This document shows positions 34,174 through 44,844 of a stretch of 64,000 nucleotides of DNA, piece after piece. This DNA is from Sphaerulina vaccinii (Eukaryota; Ascomycota; Dothideomycetes; Mycosphaerellales; Mycosphaerellaceae). Position numbers and translations under genes: made by a program. The notes beneath the pieces were generated by a model. That model was not told the origin of the DNA. It saw nothing but the letters and a program-made list of their open reading frames with translations, and did no database searches. The stretch spans positions 1,240,001-1,304,000 of the forward strand of contig JAKUDP010000016.1 in the NCBI GenBank assembly GCA_022570795.1, read 5' to 3'. The first letter of the stretch is position 1. Each line of letters begins with the position of its first letter.

Positions 34174-34856
34174 ACTTGTTCCTAAAATTTGTTATTGTTT
34201 TGAGCCTAGGAAACGCAGCAGACCTAGAGTGGCTTGCTGCGGCTGCAGCGTCGGTGTCATGGGAGTCAAGAGAGGCCATGAGATACCATCAATGCGTGTT
34301 TGAAAGACAGTGAGCCTGTTTCTTTTTCTTTCGAGTAGAGTGTAGTGTTTTGTATACATTATGTAGTAAGATGAAGAAGTGAAGTCAAATTTAGCCACCT
34401 CTCCAGACCGTATACGTGACGTGAAGTGAACTCTGTAAGTAAGAAGCAACACCGAACACCCTGCAAGTTTCTCCTGTACCAATCGCCACGCTAAAGCCCA
34501 TAAAGATAGAATCAAAAACGATGAGATTGTTAGCATCACGCTGGGAGATGTTAATCAGATTGATGGCTCGAATATTGAGCAGTTCCGCACGACTTTGCTG
34601 CCAAACTTGGTGCAGGCGCTGGATACTTGTTTGGCACAGTGTGGGTTGAATTAGGAGCAATCTCTTGTGGGAACTATGTTCTGGCATCTTAGATACTCTC
34701 CGCTCACGACGCCATGGTCTTCGCCATTTCGTGGAGACATATGCCAAATCTGATCAGAGATGTCGGATTGTTGACTCTTCATATTTCCAATGCTGTCATG
34801 CTTGATAGCTACTCGTAGCCTGTGCCCTCAGCTTCTCTCTCTCAATCTCGTGCGCA
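34174..34856. other. Intergenic between tricalbin and RING gene 1
   Basis: About 680 bases between convergent genes. It includes an open plus-strand frame at 34439-34654 with no ATG, whose end reads like a protein C-terminus (discussed in findings), and an antiparallel frame at 34391-34747. No other structure was seen. Confidence 0.4.
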
Positions 34857-35474
34857 CTACAGGTTCTCTTCATCCTCCTCAGCATCGAACAGATCGGCCA
34901 CGCTTGCTGACTGGTACTCAAATTCGCGTTCCTCCTGTACGCCTCCGGCCATGCCGAGTCTAGCGACACGATCATCCACATGGCGGCCTTCCTCATGGAA
35001 GAACGTACTGAGCTTATCAGCCAGTCGCAGCATCCTCATTTCGAGGCTCCTCGAATACTCGTCATAGCTTATATGATCAAACATGTAGCGATTGGATGTG
35101 TTCAGCAGGAATGTGCAACGGAGAGGATGCCTAAGCAGACGAGCATGCCAGTTTTGGAGCTCGCCACCTCGAAGTCGAAGGAGTATCTCAAGCAGTTTGT
35201 GCACATCCTCACCGCTGAGTATGACCTTGGCTGGAAGCACTACTGCATCGTCGTCATCTTCGCCAATGTCATCCTCGTCAATCTTGAATAGTTCAGAGCG
35301 ACATGTTGGACACGTATTGGCATTCTCGAGCCATTTCTTAATACACTCAAGACAGAATATGTGCCGGCAATCTGTTTGTATAGGTTTGGAGAGCTTACTG
35401 AAGCAAATCGAGCAGTCTTGTTGTCTCAGTGGCTCTAGTTGTGCAAAGTAGTCTGTTCTAGTTGGGGGTGCCAT
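34857..35474 (-). CDS. RING-finger protein 1 (C3HC4), probable E3 ubiquitin ligase
   Basis: A single exon encodes 205 residues. The C3HC4 RING has all eight zinc ligands: Cys21, Cys24, Cys36, His38, Cys41, Cys44, Cys55, Cys58. After an acidic linker (EDDIGEDDDD) comes a module of about 100 residues with LSGEDVHKLLEILL, RLLRHPLRCTFLL and YMFDHISYDEY, ending in a variable tail. The same module occurs twice in the neighbouring RING gene (35934-37055), which has the same strand and the same N-terminal RING, so the two are tandem paralogues. RING domains recruit E2 enzymes; target and compartment are unknown, and no membrane segment is seen. Confidence 0.85.
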   Translation of the reverse strand: MAPPTRTDYFAQLEPLRQQDCSICFSKLSKPIQTDCRHIFCLECIKKWLENANTCPTCRSELFKIDEDDIGEDDDDAVVLPAKVILSGEDVHKLLEILLRLRGGELQNWHARLLRHPLRCTFLLNTSNRYMFDHISYDEYSRSLEMRMLRLADKLSTFFHEEGRHVDDRVARLGMAGGVQEEREFEYQSASVADLFDAEEDEENL

Positions 35475-35933
35475 ATTGAGTTGTTGGAACTGAGAAAGGA
35501 GGCCGATCGTCGGAAAGCAGTTCTGGTTGCGATTTTGGTCGTCAATTGCCTACGGTGCGGCCTGGATTGTGAATGGTCCTGGTGTTCTTGGAGATTCTGG
35601 CGACTTTGAACAAGAGCTTTATATGGTTCAGAAGCGTGTCGTATCTGAGATCCGATGTCCCTAGACGGATGTAAGACACTCATTGTCGGTGGTGCAAGTA
35701 ATCCCCGCGTAGTCAGAAAGTCTCGGCCAGTGAGTATCGTCACATCTCGTCCAGGCTGTTAGGAACACTTGGCAAGTGAATGGAGTCTCATTTGTTTGTT
35801 GCACGAAGACGGACTCCGTCACTAATCATTGCGTAAGGCAGTTAGTTGCCTCCCGCACTCCTGAGCCATCGAGAGATAGCGAGCAAGTATCTCTGCTGTC
35901 TCTCTCTTCCCAAGATACCGTGTGAACTGTCTC
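35475..35933. other. Spacer between the two RING paralogues
   Basis: About 460 bases between tandem minus-strand genes; it should hold the RING 1 promoter. No supported gene or repeat. Confidence 0.4.
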
Positions 35934-37055
35934 TTACTTGGCGTGGTCCTCCTCATCTCCACCTCCTTCGTCGTCTTCGTCTTGGTCTTCATCTTCATGT
36001 TCGTCGCCCGAGTCCACCCAGTTGTCGGAGATTTCATCCATCTCATGTACACTCGACGTGTAGTAATTGAAATCGCCCTCCTCCTGGTGACCGTCTCTAA
36101 GACCCTCCTTCACAACCCAGTCATCGCCATACCCGATGCGATCCTCGAAGTGCCCATGAATATCCCAAGCTAGTCTCCTGTACCGTCCGTCAAGTTTTCC
36201 TAGCTTGAATCGATAGCTGACATGATCGAACTTGTACTGAAGCTGATACGGATCGAAGAAGAACGTGCAGCGCATTGGGCTCCGTACTAGGCGACCATAC
36301 CAGCGTTCAACCTCACGGCTGGTGCTAAAGATGTGAACGTATCCCTTGAGTAGTGTCTGTACCAATCCTCCGCTCAGAACGACCTTCTCCGGCACGTTGA
36401 CGCTCTCCGTAGTATGACTCAAGTCCACGTTGTACAGGACATGATCTTGGTGCAGCGCGCGTCTGGCAATACGATCCCCACGATTCTGAGATCGAAGGTA
36501 CTGCTTAAGGTCGAATGCCAGTTGGTTGTGCCGTCGCCGTCTGTCGCTCTCGGGAATGTTGGCGGAGTTGTGATAGGTGATGTGGTCAAAGCACCACTTC
36601 ATTGATTCATTGTCGAACGTGAACGCCAGGCGAACGTCTAGTTCGAGAATATCCTGTGGCCAACGTGGCTGTGCGAGCACAGGGCCATCGCCCAATCCGA
36701 GGATCGATTCATGTAGTCTTTTGCCAGTGAGGTATACCATACCATCGTCGGCAATATCGTCCTCCTCCTCGTCCTCCTCCTCGTCCTCGTCCTCGTCGTC
36801 GCTCTCAGCATCGTCTGAGTCCGCCGATTCGACATCGCGATCGTTCCCATCACCTTCAAACAGCTTCCAGCGACAGGTTGGGCATGTGTTTGCTCCTTCT
36901 GTTCCTTCTAGCCATGTTTTGAGGCACTCGAAACAGAATACATGTCGGCAGGCGACCTGAGTAGGCTTGACCATCTCTTCATAACAGATCGAACACTCAC
37001 CCTCTGCCAGTGGTGCGAGCTGCTCAAGGTAATCATCTCTGCTGAGTAGCGCCAT
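35934..37055 (-). CDS. RING-finger protein 2 (C3HC4) with a duplicated C-terminal module
   Basis: A single exon encodes 373 residues. The N-terminal RING has Cys21, Cys24, Cys36, His38, Cys41, Cys44, Cys58, Cys61, with three more residues than RING 1 in the last loop. A long acidic stretch (about 78-103, mostly D and E) follows. Then come two copies of the module present once in RING 1: one with LAFTFDNESMKWCFDHITY, the other with PMRCTFFFDPYQLQYKFDHVSY. The C-terminus is again acidic (DEHEDEDQDEDDEGG). It is probably a ubiquitin ligase by domain; nothing shows the substrate. The pair suggests local duplication with gain or loss of one module. Confidence 0.85.
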   Translation of the reverse strand: MALLSRDDYLEQLAPLAEGECSICYEEMVKPTQVACRHVFCFECLKTWLEGTEGANTCPTCRWKLFEGDGNDRDVESADSDDAESDDEDEDEEEDEEEDDIADDGMVYLTGKRLHESILGLGDGPVLAQPRWPQDILELDVRLAFTFDNESMKWCFDHITYHNSANIPESDRRRRHNQLAFDLKQYLRSQNRGDRIARRALHQDHVLYNVDLSHTTESVNVPEKVVLSGGLVQTLLKGYVHIFSTSREVERWYGRLVRSPMRCTFFFDPYQLQYKFDHVSYRFKLGKLDGRYRRLAWDIHGHFEDRIGYGDDWVVKEGLRDGHQEEGDFNYYTSSVHEMDEISDNWVDSGDEHEDEDQDEDDEGGGDEEDHAK

Positions 37056-37634
37056 AATGATGTTGCTCTCCGTCTTCGAATAGTGATGAATTGATCTCGC
37101 TTCTCCGTCGTAGGGCGTGCCAGTTGCTGTGAGAAGTCGGCAGCGTTCGTGTTCGTCGACACCTGGGTGCTTGCTACGATGGTCTGTGAAGATCTGGGGC
37201 GTTCTAGCGAGTCGGGTGGGCTAGCGAAGGCCAGATTGGTCTTGTATATTCTGGCGTCACGTTGTGTCGGAAGTGAATGTTCCAGCACTCGCTTCAGCCG
37301 CACTTAGTAGCCACGTCTTGTAAGGAGTGAATATCTCGACGCCTCGATAGTGGAGCTAGCGATGATCCCGATGGTTCGAACAGGTGAGTGAGCGAATTTT
37401 ACGTTTTCTCCTTCTGCCTCATCACTTCACCTCCGCACCGCTAAGACGTGACCATGGAGGTCGAGCGATCCTGCATAAAGTCTCGGAGTCTTCGACCCTG
37501 TCCGCCCGGGCAATCGACCCAAAGCCTGACCTTCCTAGCGTAGACATGTGAGCATATTGAACGTGTCTGTAAGCAAGCTGCCGCTCGAGACAATGATGTA
37601 GCAAGAAGTCTTCTCATGTTTCCAGGGAGCTAAG
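37056..37634. other. Intergenic between RING 2 and the CorA-like gene
   Basis: About 580 bases containing the RING 2 promoter and the 3' flank of the transporter gene, all minus strand. Frames at 36908-37303 and 37422-37604 are unsupported. Confidence 0.4.
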
Positions 37635-39650
37635 CTATTGCCCATCCTGCTCTTCTCGTATAGTCTTTACTCTCTGCAATCGAAATTTTCTATCTCCCCA
37701 CAAGACGTAAGCTACCACGATACCGGAAGGTATCATAAGTATAGCTGATATTATGATCGGCCACCAGAAGCGCAAGGTGTTACCATCGATGTCTTTGATG
37801 TTCATGCCGAAGATGCCAGTCGCCAGAGTCAAGGGCAGATAGAAGGCCGCTAGGACAGTGAGCTGTGTTGCGCGTTCGCTATTCTTGATGCTTATTTGAG
37901 AATCCCGAGCCATCAGCTCGGCTAGCTGGAGTGATTTCTGCATCTGATCCATCGATATTTGTGCCAAAACCATTTGCGAACTCTCGTTAAGTATGAAAGT
38001 GAGCTGAGAGGCCTGGGTGTCGATGTCGATATATCTCCTTTCGGCCAGTGAGCAGAAGTGGTGTGATCGCATTCCTCGAATACCCGCTCCATTGTATGCA
38101 TGTTTTGTTAGCCACTCGAATACTTTTTTCTGGGTGTCGGCCATCTGGCTACGGCGGCGCGCCAGCCGCGTCCGGCAACCTTTGATGTGCGCTAGTTGCT
38201 GTGTGCTGGAGAGTTTGCTCAACTTGTCGTCCAAGGTTCGATAATCTCGCGCCAGATCTTCGAAACATTGCGGCCAACCTGAGCATGTAAGCGCCATTGC
38301 AAGAACCGATCCTACTCTGGCATAAGGTGGGCTATGCTGGTCGACTCCCATGCGGACTTGCACTTCTGGTGCATCAAGTGCGGCCGTGACAAGATCGCCG
38401 AGTCTGCTGCCCACGATGGGAACCTCCACACCAGTGATCACTCCCGGTGACTTGGGCAGAGAATGCATCGCATCTCGAACCAGAATGACCACGCATCCTG
38501 ACGCCGACTCAGTGCAGGAGATTCTTGCATGGGCGTCGCTCAGCCGTTGAGGCGCAACGGTGAGGGATGGACCTAGTTTGAACAGAACGTACTCGCTCGT
38601 AAGTTCCTTAATCCATACACCCTCTAGGTGGCATAGCAAGTGGCGTGGGCGAAAAATTCGGTCATGAGGTCGTCGGAAGCGTGGAAAAATATCGAGCATG
38701 TTTTGGCTATAATCCGAACCGTGCAGTTGATGAGGTTCAAAGATATGTTCGACGAAGAAGTGCGGGTCGATCGAAATACTGTGCCCCCACCCACACATAG
38801 TTTTGAAGTCCAGTCTGGATCCATTGAGTACCACATGCGGCGGCATGTCGGGGGAAGGTACAATAATGCCAGGTGGAATCGGTACAGAGGTATCGTCCTT
38901 CTCCAGCCACGCCTTATAGTCATCTTTCTCCTTAGAGATGTTAATTTCTTTGTACCTGCTATACATCAATGTTCCGATCTTCTGTAGGTAAGCTAGCTGT
39001 CCTGCCATCCATCGTCGTTGTATGACCGGCTTCGCTAATTCAACAAGTTCGTCTCCGTAGGAGTTGTCGTAAGAACGATCGAATGTCGGGAAGTTCTGTC
39101 GCAAAAGTTGGACCAATCCTTGCTTCGGATCATGCAGAATGGCGCGTTCATCCCGCAAAATGCTATCGTCCATTTGACCCAGCAAACCAAGCACCTCATC
39201 GCTCGTTGCACGTCTACCGCCACCGTCCACAGAACTGGCTGTGGCCGCAGTGTCAGATGTCCCTGATAAAGCACGCTGAGCTTGAAGTGTGATCTCCTTG
39301 ACCTCATTGATCTCCTTGGTCCTCGCAGCCTCGTCTCTTGGATCACTTGCGGCCTCAGCCTCAATTCCTCCAGGAATGTTGTTGTGCATTGGATTGTCGT
39401 GCGCCGTAGCCTGTGGCTCTTGAGCTACTTGGCTATGCTGAACTGGCACTTCACTTCCATGGGCCATGGCAGTACTCTTGGCTGCGAAGGCTCTCTGACC
39501 AGGAGCATCGCTGATCTCATCAGTATCTGAAGGTATTCTCTGTTTTCCTTGCTTCTTCAACGACATAGCATGCTGTGCTGACTCATGGTTACCCGTCTCA
39601 GTTGAAGCTTCAGGACTTCCCTCTCCAGAAGTCGTCTTTGAATCGGCCAT
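37635..39650 (-). CDS. CorA-like Mg2+ transporter family protein
   Basis: A 671-residue protein if started at the ATG at 39650 (MADSKTTSGEGSPEAS). The frame is open to 39983, but the extra 111 residues look like leader or intron sequence, so I prefer the internal ATG. The N-terminal 150 or so residues are disordered and rich in Ser, Glu and Ala. The middle is a soluble domain ending in a long helix (QASQLTFILNESSQMVLAQISMDQM). The C-terminus has two membrane helices, with the CorA signature Gly-Met-Asn in TGIFGMNIKDIDG after the first and FWWPIIISAILMIPSGIVVAYVLW as the second. CorA proteins are pentameric divalent-cation channels; many large fungal members have not been tested for transport. 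Membrane location is predicted, organelle unknown. Confidence 0.82.
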   Translation of the reverse strand: MADSKTTSGEGSPEASTETGNHESAQHAMSLKKQGKQRIPSDTDEISDAPGQRAFAAKSTAMAHGSEVPVQHSQVAQEPQATAHDNPMHNNIPGGIEAEAASDPRDEAARTKEINEVKEITLQAQRALSGTSDTAATASSVDGGGRRATSDEVLGLLGQMDDSILRDERAILHDPKQGLVQLLRQNFPTFDRSYDNSYGDELVELAKPVIQRRWMAGQLAYLQKIGTLMYSRYKEINISKEKDDYKAWLEKDDTSVPIPPGIIVPSPDMPPHVVLNGSRLDFKTMCGWGHSISIDPHFFVEHIFEPHQLHGSDYSQNMLDIFPRFRRPHDRIFRPRHLLCHLEGVWIKELTSEYVLFKLGPSLTVAPQRLSDAHARISCTESASGCVVILVRDAMHSLPKSPGVITGVEVPIVGSRLGDLVTAALDAPEVQVRMGVDQHSPPYARVGSVLAMALTCSGWPQCFEDLARDYRTLDDKLSKLSSTQQLAHIKGCRTRLARRRSQMADTQKKVFEWLTKHAYNGAGIRGMRSHHFCSLAERRYIDIDTQASQLTFILNESSQMVLAQISMDQMQKSLQLAELMARDSQISIKNSERATQLTVLAAFYLPLTLATGIFGMNIKDIDGNTLRFWWPIIISAILMIPSGIVVAYVLWGDRKFRLQRVKTIREEQDGQ

Positions 39651-40125
39651 TGTCCAAATATTGTTCATAATAAGGGCAGTAATGTAAATTTTCATCAGGC
39701 TGAGGCCCAGCGGTTTGAATATTGCGCGGTAGTGTCCAGACCCAGCCACATCATGCACAGACGCCACAATCACACCCGAATAGGTCGAAGGATTCCGGCA
39801 GCTGCAGAATCTCGGAGCGTGAGCTGGACGACCTTCGCTTCTCGCTTGCGTGTGTAATGAAAAGTCGAAGAGGTATTGCATTTGAGACGTCCCAGGTGCC
39901 AGGCGGCTTCGTTTGAATATCTTTTTCATTTCTTTCAAAGTCATAAGTGACTGATCGGTATTTACAGCTGTGTTCGCGAGCAATACGCGGTTCTCGACAT
40001 ATCCTTCTGTCGTTTTTCAGAGCTGCCCATCCATGAGCATTCTCAACGAAGTCGCTTTTGCCTCCCATTTTGGTCCATCTATACCATGCCCATGCAGCCA
40101 GCAATGATCGCACACTCATTCCCGT
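39651..40125. other. Intergenic, CorA-like promoter and possible leader intron
   Basis: About 475 bases between the preferred transporter start and the TAM41 stop. The transporter frame remains open through 39983 without conserved sequence. A spliced upstream exon cannot be excluded. No repeats seen. Confidence 0.4.
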
Positions 40126-41928
40126 CTATTCAGACTTCTTCTCCTCCTTATACCCTGTCTTCTCATCATCCTCCGCCTCGTCCTTGAGTAGCTGTTCTCG
40201 CTTCTCAGCTGCCGGACTCTTATGCTCTTTCTGCTCAGACAATTCTTCCTTCGTCTCTTCTTCCTCCTTCTTCACATCCTCCTTCGCTGCGGCCTTCTTT
40301 GCTTTGCCTTTACTCCTCTTCTCGCCCACATACTTGATACTTCTGGTCAGGCCCGATGTGAACACTCCTTTGACACTCTGCATAGCCGCAGGCCAAGCCA
40401 CAGTTTTTCGAACACAAGTCGCCATCACTTCAGCCAAATCTGGTTGCTCTGCAATGCGCCTCTCGAAATCTCCGCCTTCTCTTCTCTTGAATCCTGTTGG
40501 GTCTTCGTCTTCTTGGCTCTTCAAGATGTCGTCAAAAGCAGAACCAGGTAGCTGAAACTTCTTCATGTATTGGAAATACAGCTTTCTTCGGAAGTCCTGC
40601 GGTAATCGTCGAACCATGTTGCCGCGTTTCTGAGGGTCCATATCCTGAGTCAAAGTGAGACCATCTTGACCTCCTAGAACGTCTTTGAGACGGGTGAGAG
40701 TTCCAGTATGACGGATCGCGTCTTCCTTTTCCCAGCCATAAAAGTTCGGTGTTCGAGAATCGGTGAAATTCACATTTGGCAAGTTTTCGATTAGAGGAAC
40801 GTAAAGCTGTCGGAATCCAGGGAGCTGGGCGCCAACAATATTGGAGACTTTGTTTGGAGCTTCCGAAGCGATCATGGAGTGCATTCGTGGGTCGCCGAGG
40901 TATGAAAGGCTTGTTATGCGTTCGTAGAGCTGCTTCTCGGTGAATTGTTTTGGTAGCATGAGAAGTGCTGTTCGAAGGGCGGAGATCAAGTTGACCTGAT
41001 TTGACAAGCGCATCCTGGGATCGTCGCGGAGAATCTTCACGGGCTTCTGTAATCGTCCTGCCAAGTACAAGGTGTTCCAATCGGTCAAGTCTTTGGCCAA
41101 AGTGTCAAGATGCACAACACCATACTTGATCATGATGCCGTTGACTGTGATGTAAGGGTTGTAGTAGAGACCAGCTCCCCAACCATCCTGCATCCACGAT
41201 ACAAGGCCTGAGCTAAATGGCATGTGTTTGAGTCCGGAGTAATGATGTGGGTTTTGCTGTAAGTTCAAGCTATGCCAATGTTGCGTGTGGCTGACACCAA
41301 AGATGAAGTCGATGATCTTCGCGCCCCCCTTCTGCCAGTCCTCGACAGCCTTTGGAGGATGCGGATGTGGACTAAGCGATTCACTGCCTGTGCTCGAACC
41401 AGAAGACTTTTGACCAAAAACACCAGATCCGTAGGCGAAAGCATATCGAATAGGAGCTCGGAACTGCCACAACACTTGTCTTAACGACTCCTTGAAGTCC
41501 TCGTTGATCTTGATGTGCTGGTTGTATCCAAAGAAACGATGTGGCAGATCAGAGAAATTGCTGATGTTGTAGTCGGCATTCTCTTCCCAGCCTGGTGGAA
41601 GACTCTGCATGGGACTGTCTGCTGCAGTGCTGTGTCCTGCTGTTGTATCCTTCAATGCATTCTTCTTCTTCTCGCCCAACTGTGCAGCCTTCTGATCTCG
41701 TAATGAGTGGTAACCCTCATTGCTCTCTCCAGCATTGTAGGCTTCTGTTGCAGCTTTCCGCTGCGCTTCCTTCTGGTCTCGTAACCGCTGTGCCAGAGAG
41801 AAGGATCGTGTTTGGTGGGCTGATGGGAAATATTGAGGCCGTGACTGCCATGCTGCGTTCGCCAGGAAGAAGCTAGGAAGTCGGTAAGGACGTACAGCCG
41901 CGCCAAGTAAGGAATGCGGGAGAGACAT
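40126..41928 (-). CDS. TAM41: Mitochondrial CDP-diacylglycerol synthase Tam41
   Basis: A single exon encodes 600 residues. The N-terminus is basic, Ser/Arg-rich and lacks acidic residues (RPYRLPSFFLANAAWQSRPQY...HQTRSFSLAQRLR), as in a mitochondrial targeting sequence. The conserved Tam41 core includes FAYGSGVFGQ (about 164-173), a nucleotidyltransferase-like Gly-Ser motif; IDFIFGVSHTQHWHSLNL with an Asp two residues into the motif; and QQNPHHYSG. Tam41 makes CDP-diacylglycerol from phosphatidic acid and CTP on the matrix side of the inner membrane, feeding cardiolipin synthesis. The last 70 residues are a Lys/Glu-rich tail, longer than in yeast (385 residues). It is divergent to BIR1. Confidence 0.92.
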   Translation of the reverse strand: MSLPHSLLGAAVRPYRLPSFFLANAAWQSRPQYFPSAHQTRSFSLAQRLRDQKEAQRKAATEAYNAGESNEGYHSLRDQKAAQLGEKKKNALKDTTAGHSTAADSPMQSLPPGWEENADYNISNFSDLPHRFFGYNQHIKINEDFKESLRQVLWQFRAPIRYAFAYGSGVFGQKSSGSSTGSESLSPHPHPPKAVEDWQKGGAKIIDFIFGVSHTQHWHSLNLQQNPHHYSGLKHMPFSSGLVSWMQDGWGAGLYYNPYITVNGIMIKYGVVHLDTLAKDLTDWNTLYLAGRLQKPVKILRDDPRMRLSNQVNLISALRTALLMLPKQFTEKQLYERITSLSYLGDPRMHSMIASEAPNKVSNIVGAQLPGFRQLYVPLIENLPNVNFTDSRTPNFYGWEKEDAIRHTGTLTRLKDVLGGQDGLTLTQDMDPQKRGNMVRRLPQDFRRKLYFQYMKKFQLPGSAFDDILKSQEDEDPTGFKRREGGDFERRIAEQPDLAEVMATCVRKTVAWPAAMQSVKGVFTSGLTRSIKYVGEKRSKGKAKKAAAKEDVKKEEEETKEELSEQKEHKSPAAEKREQLLKDEAEDDEKTGYKEEKKSE

Positions 41929-42318
41929 TTTGGCGGAAGATGGATGTTCGAGGAAGAGGAAGTATACTGTATGCTGTTGCTATAGCGCCAATTGGTAGTC
42001 CATAGTCGCCAGTCTACAAAGGGAGGAGCAACGTATGCGATCAATACGTGCAAAGAAGAGTAGAGAGAGTGAAGAACGAGAAGGGAATGGAATGGCAGAA
42101 CTCCCTCGTAGAGTGAGTGAGAAGGAAAGCGTGATGAGATGGAGCTGTTCGCTGTTCGCTGTTTCGCTGATCGCAGCTTCCTTCGTCTGACGTACTGTGT
42201 ACCTGCCTCATACGGCCCGTTCCGTGGTAAACAATCGCGGTCAACACTGATCACTTTCACTTCCCGACACACTATTCGACGCGCCCAACACTCACTCACT
42301 CCTGCAGCGATCTTGTTG
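41929..42318. promoter_or_regulatory. Divergent promoter region between TAM41 and BIR1
   Basis: About 390 bases between two divergent starts. It includes GA/CT-rich runs (AGAGTAGAGAGAGTGAAG at about 42058-42075) and ACACTCACTCACTCC near 42288-42302, typical of fungal promoters and leaders. No TATA box is convincing. Confidence 0.45.
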
Positions 42319-44844
42319 ATGGCCATGTCGGCAGTCTCGAGCGAGATGGACTCGTTCGTCGCGCGATTGACCACTTTCGATCAGCCTCAGCAACTCACGA
42401 AGCGACGCGCCAGCTCCAACACCAGCAAGAGGAAAGCCGGAAACACTGTTGAATGGCCTCATGCGAACCCGTCCAAGGAGGCTGTACGTCGATACTCTAT
42501 GGTATCGACTCAAGTAGACTTGCTTAGCCACTAACATATGCTATAGCTCGCCCGCGCTGGATTCTTCTACCGACCAGCATCGGACTCGAACGACAATGTC
42601 CAATGCTTTCACTGCGGCGTTAAGCTCGATGGCTGGGAAGAGACCGATGATCCAGTGTCAGAACACGTATCACACTCGAGGAACACATGCGCTTGGGCTA
42701 CAGCGATCAGTGTCACGAGAGAGGAAGGTTCTACCCAAGAACCCGAAACACGCGATCCGCTAGGCGACGACCTGTACGCTGCACGAAAGGCGACTTTCGC
42801 GACGGGAGCTGGCTGGCCACACGAGTCCAAGAAGGGATGGAAGTGCAAAGTTACAAAGTTGGTGGAGTCAGGATGGTGTTGGGATCCCAGTCCCGAGGGT
42901 GATGAACCAGATGGAGTTACTTGCTTCTACTGCAATCTCAGCCTGGATGGATGGGAACCCAAAGATGACCCTTTCGTGGAACACAAGAAACGAGAACCGC
43001 AATGTCCGTTCTTCTCGCTACTCGAACACTACCATGGATCGGCGGAACCACCCAAGAAGAGCAGGGCCAAGAGCAAGGCAAGAGGTAGCACCGCGAGTAA
43101 CCCTAGTAGAATTAGCACCCAAAGCGCGATGACTGCGGCGAGCGATGCGTTGAGCTTGAGGGACAGCCTTGGAGATATCCCGATGAACAGCAGTCTGGCA
43201 CATGTTGATGATAGTATCATGACTGCAGGCACGACAGCCTCGACGGTTACTGCGACAAAGGGCAAGAAGAAGGCGACGAAAGGTAGAGCAGCCTCGAAGA
43301 GTACAAAGAGCAGAAAGAAGGTCGTGAAAGAAGAGGAGGAGAAAGCAGTACAATATGCTGGAGAAATGGAAGAAGAGGTGGCGCCCGCAAAAGCCCCAAG
43401 AAGAGCAGGCCGTAGCTCTAAGCAACCTACGGTTATCGACTCGTCAGTGATTGAGATCAGCTCGATCGAAGTGATTCCACCTAAGAAGACGACCCGGACG
43501 AGAAAGCCAAAGTCCCATCCTGAGCCAGAACCAGAACCAGAACCAGAAATCGAACCAGAACTTCCAGATGAGGGACCTACGATACCACAGACTCCTGATG
43601 CAGAAGCGATCGCGCAGGCTCGGCTTAGTGCAGTATCTGCACAACTCCAAGACGAGCTTGAGAATTCTGTTGATAATTTCGGAGATGATCTTGATCAGTC
43701 TACACCTGTTGTGGAGCAAGCGAAGCCGAAGCGAGGAACCAAGCGGACGTCAGATGGTCTGCGAAAGCAACAGGACACTAGCAGCCTGCTTGAAGTGGAC
43801 GCGCCATCGAAGCCCGAGCCAGCGCCCAAGGCTAAGCGAGGACGAAAGCCAAAGCAGGCCTCGACTTCTTCAGAGGAGGCTGTGGAAGATGCTGTGCCAA
43901 TCTACGAGGACCGAATAGAGCTCGATCCTGTAACAGCCAGCCAGGACGCCGAAGCCGACGGTGAGAATTCCCAGCCCAAGAAAGCGCCTGCAAAGAAGGG
44001 CAAAGGCAGACCAAAGGGGAAGAAGAATTCATCCGCGCGGTCATCAAAGGCGGCCATAGTGACGGGTCTATACCTTGACGAAACAGAAACCGCTGAAGAC
44101 CTAGCACGAGAAGAATTGGAAATCGAGCAAGTACTCGAACGCATCGCCTCAGAAGAAGCAGTCTCACAAGAACCCAATGCAGCAGCCGTACAAGCCGAAC
44201 AGGAATTGATGAACGAATACGGACCGTCCCCAATGCAAGATCGTCGAAGTAAAGAGTCTTCCGAAATGCAACAACTCCGAGACGAAGTTGCCGCAGAAGC
44301 CGAGAAAGCTTTCTCTCCATCTCGCGTCGATTTACTGCGACAGTCTTCGCGTATGCCTGGCGGGTTCGGCAATACTCCATCTCCTAGTGGAAGCGATAAA
44401 GAGAATGTTCCTTCATCTGTCATAGAGCCGATGACAGTACAAAAAGCTCGACAACCTGTCTTATTATCCCCATCGAAGACCACAACGAGAATCCCGCTTG
44501 CTCCTGGCACACCAAATCGATCCCCGTTCAAATCTTCCAATCTTTCTCCATCGAAGACCGTCTCGGGACTGCAGAGTGCTGTTCCCTGGAACGCTATCGA
44601 TCTCGATACTGTCCTTTTGCCTACTCCACAGTCTAGTCCAAGTAAAGTTGAAGCTGAGCTCGTGGCTGCTGCGGGTCAATTGACGAGTCCTGAGAAGAGA
44701 ATGAGCGTCGAGGAGTGGGTCAGGCACAGGGCAGGGGAGGAAGAAAAGGTGTTGAGGGGAAAGTGTGAGAGGATGGTTGAGGCTTTTGAGAAGCAAGGTA
44801 TGAGAGGTTTGGAGAGTTTGAGTGGAATTGATGTTGTTGGCTGA
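42319..44844 (+). CDS. BIR1: BIR-repeat protein, survivin-like chromosomal passenger subunit
   Basis: Two exons (42319-42483, 42547-44844; intron 42484-42546 GTACGT...CTATAG) encode 820 residues. ATGs at 42325 and 42346 are possible alternatives. Two BIR zinc folds are clear: the first (about 12-105) ends CFHCGVKLDGWEETDDP...H...C; the second (about 130-205) has GWKC and CFYCNLSLDGWEPKDDP...H...C. A long disordered, Lys- and Glu/Pro-rich region follows, including EPEPEPEPEIEPE and several Ser-Pro/Thr-Pro sites suitable for Cdk. The C-terminal helix near EEWVRHRAGEEEKVLRGKCE is in the place where Bir1/survivin binds INCENP and borealin partners. The complex guides Aurora B at centromeres; nuclear location is inferred. 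Confidence 0.9.

Noticed and set aside
39651..39983. N-terminal extension of the CorA-like protein
   Set aside because: The 111 extra residues look non-coding and the internal ATG begins the usual disordered N-terminus. A leader exon remains possible.
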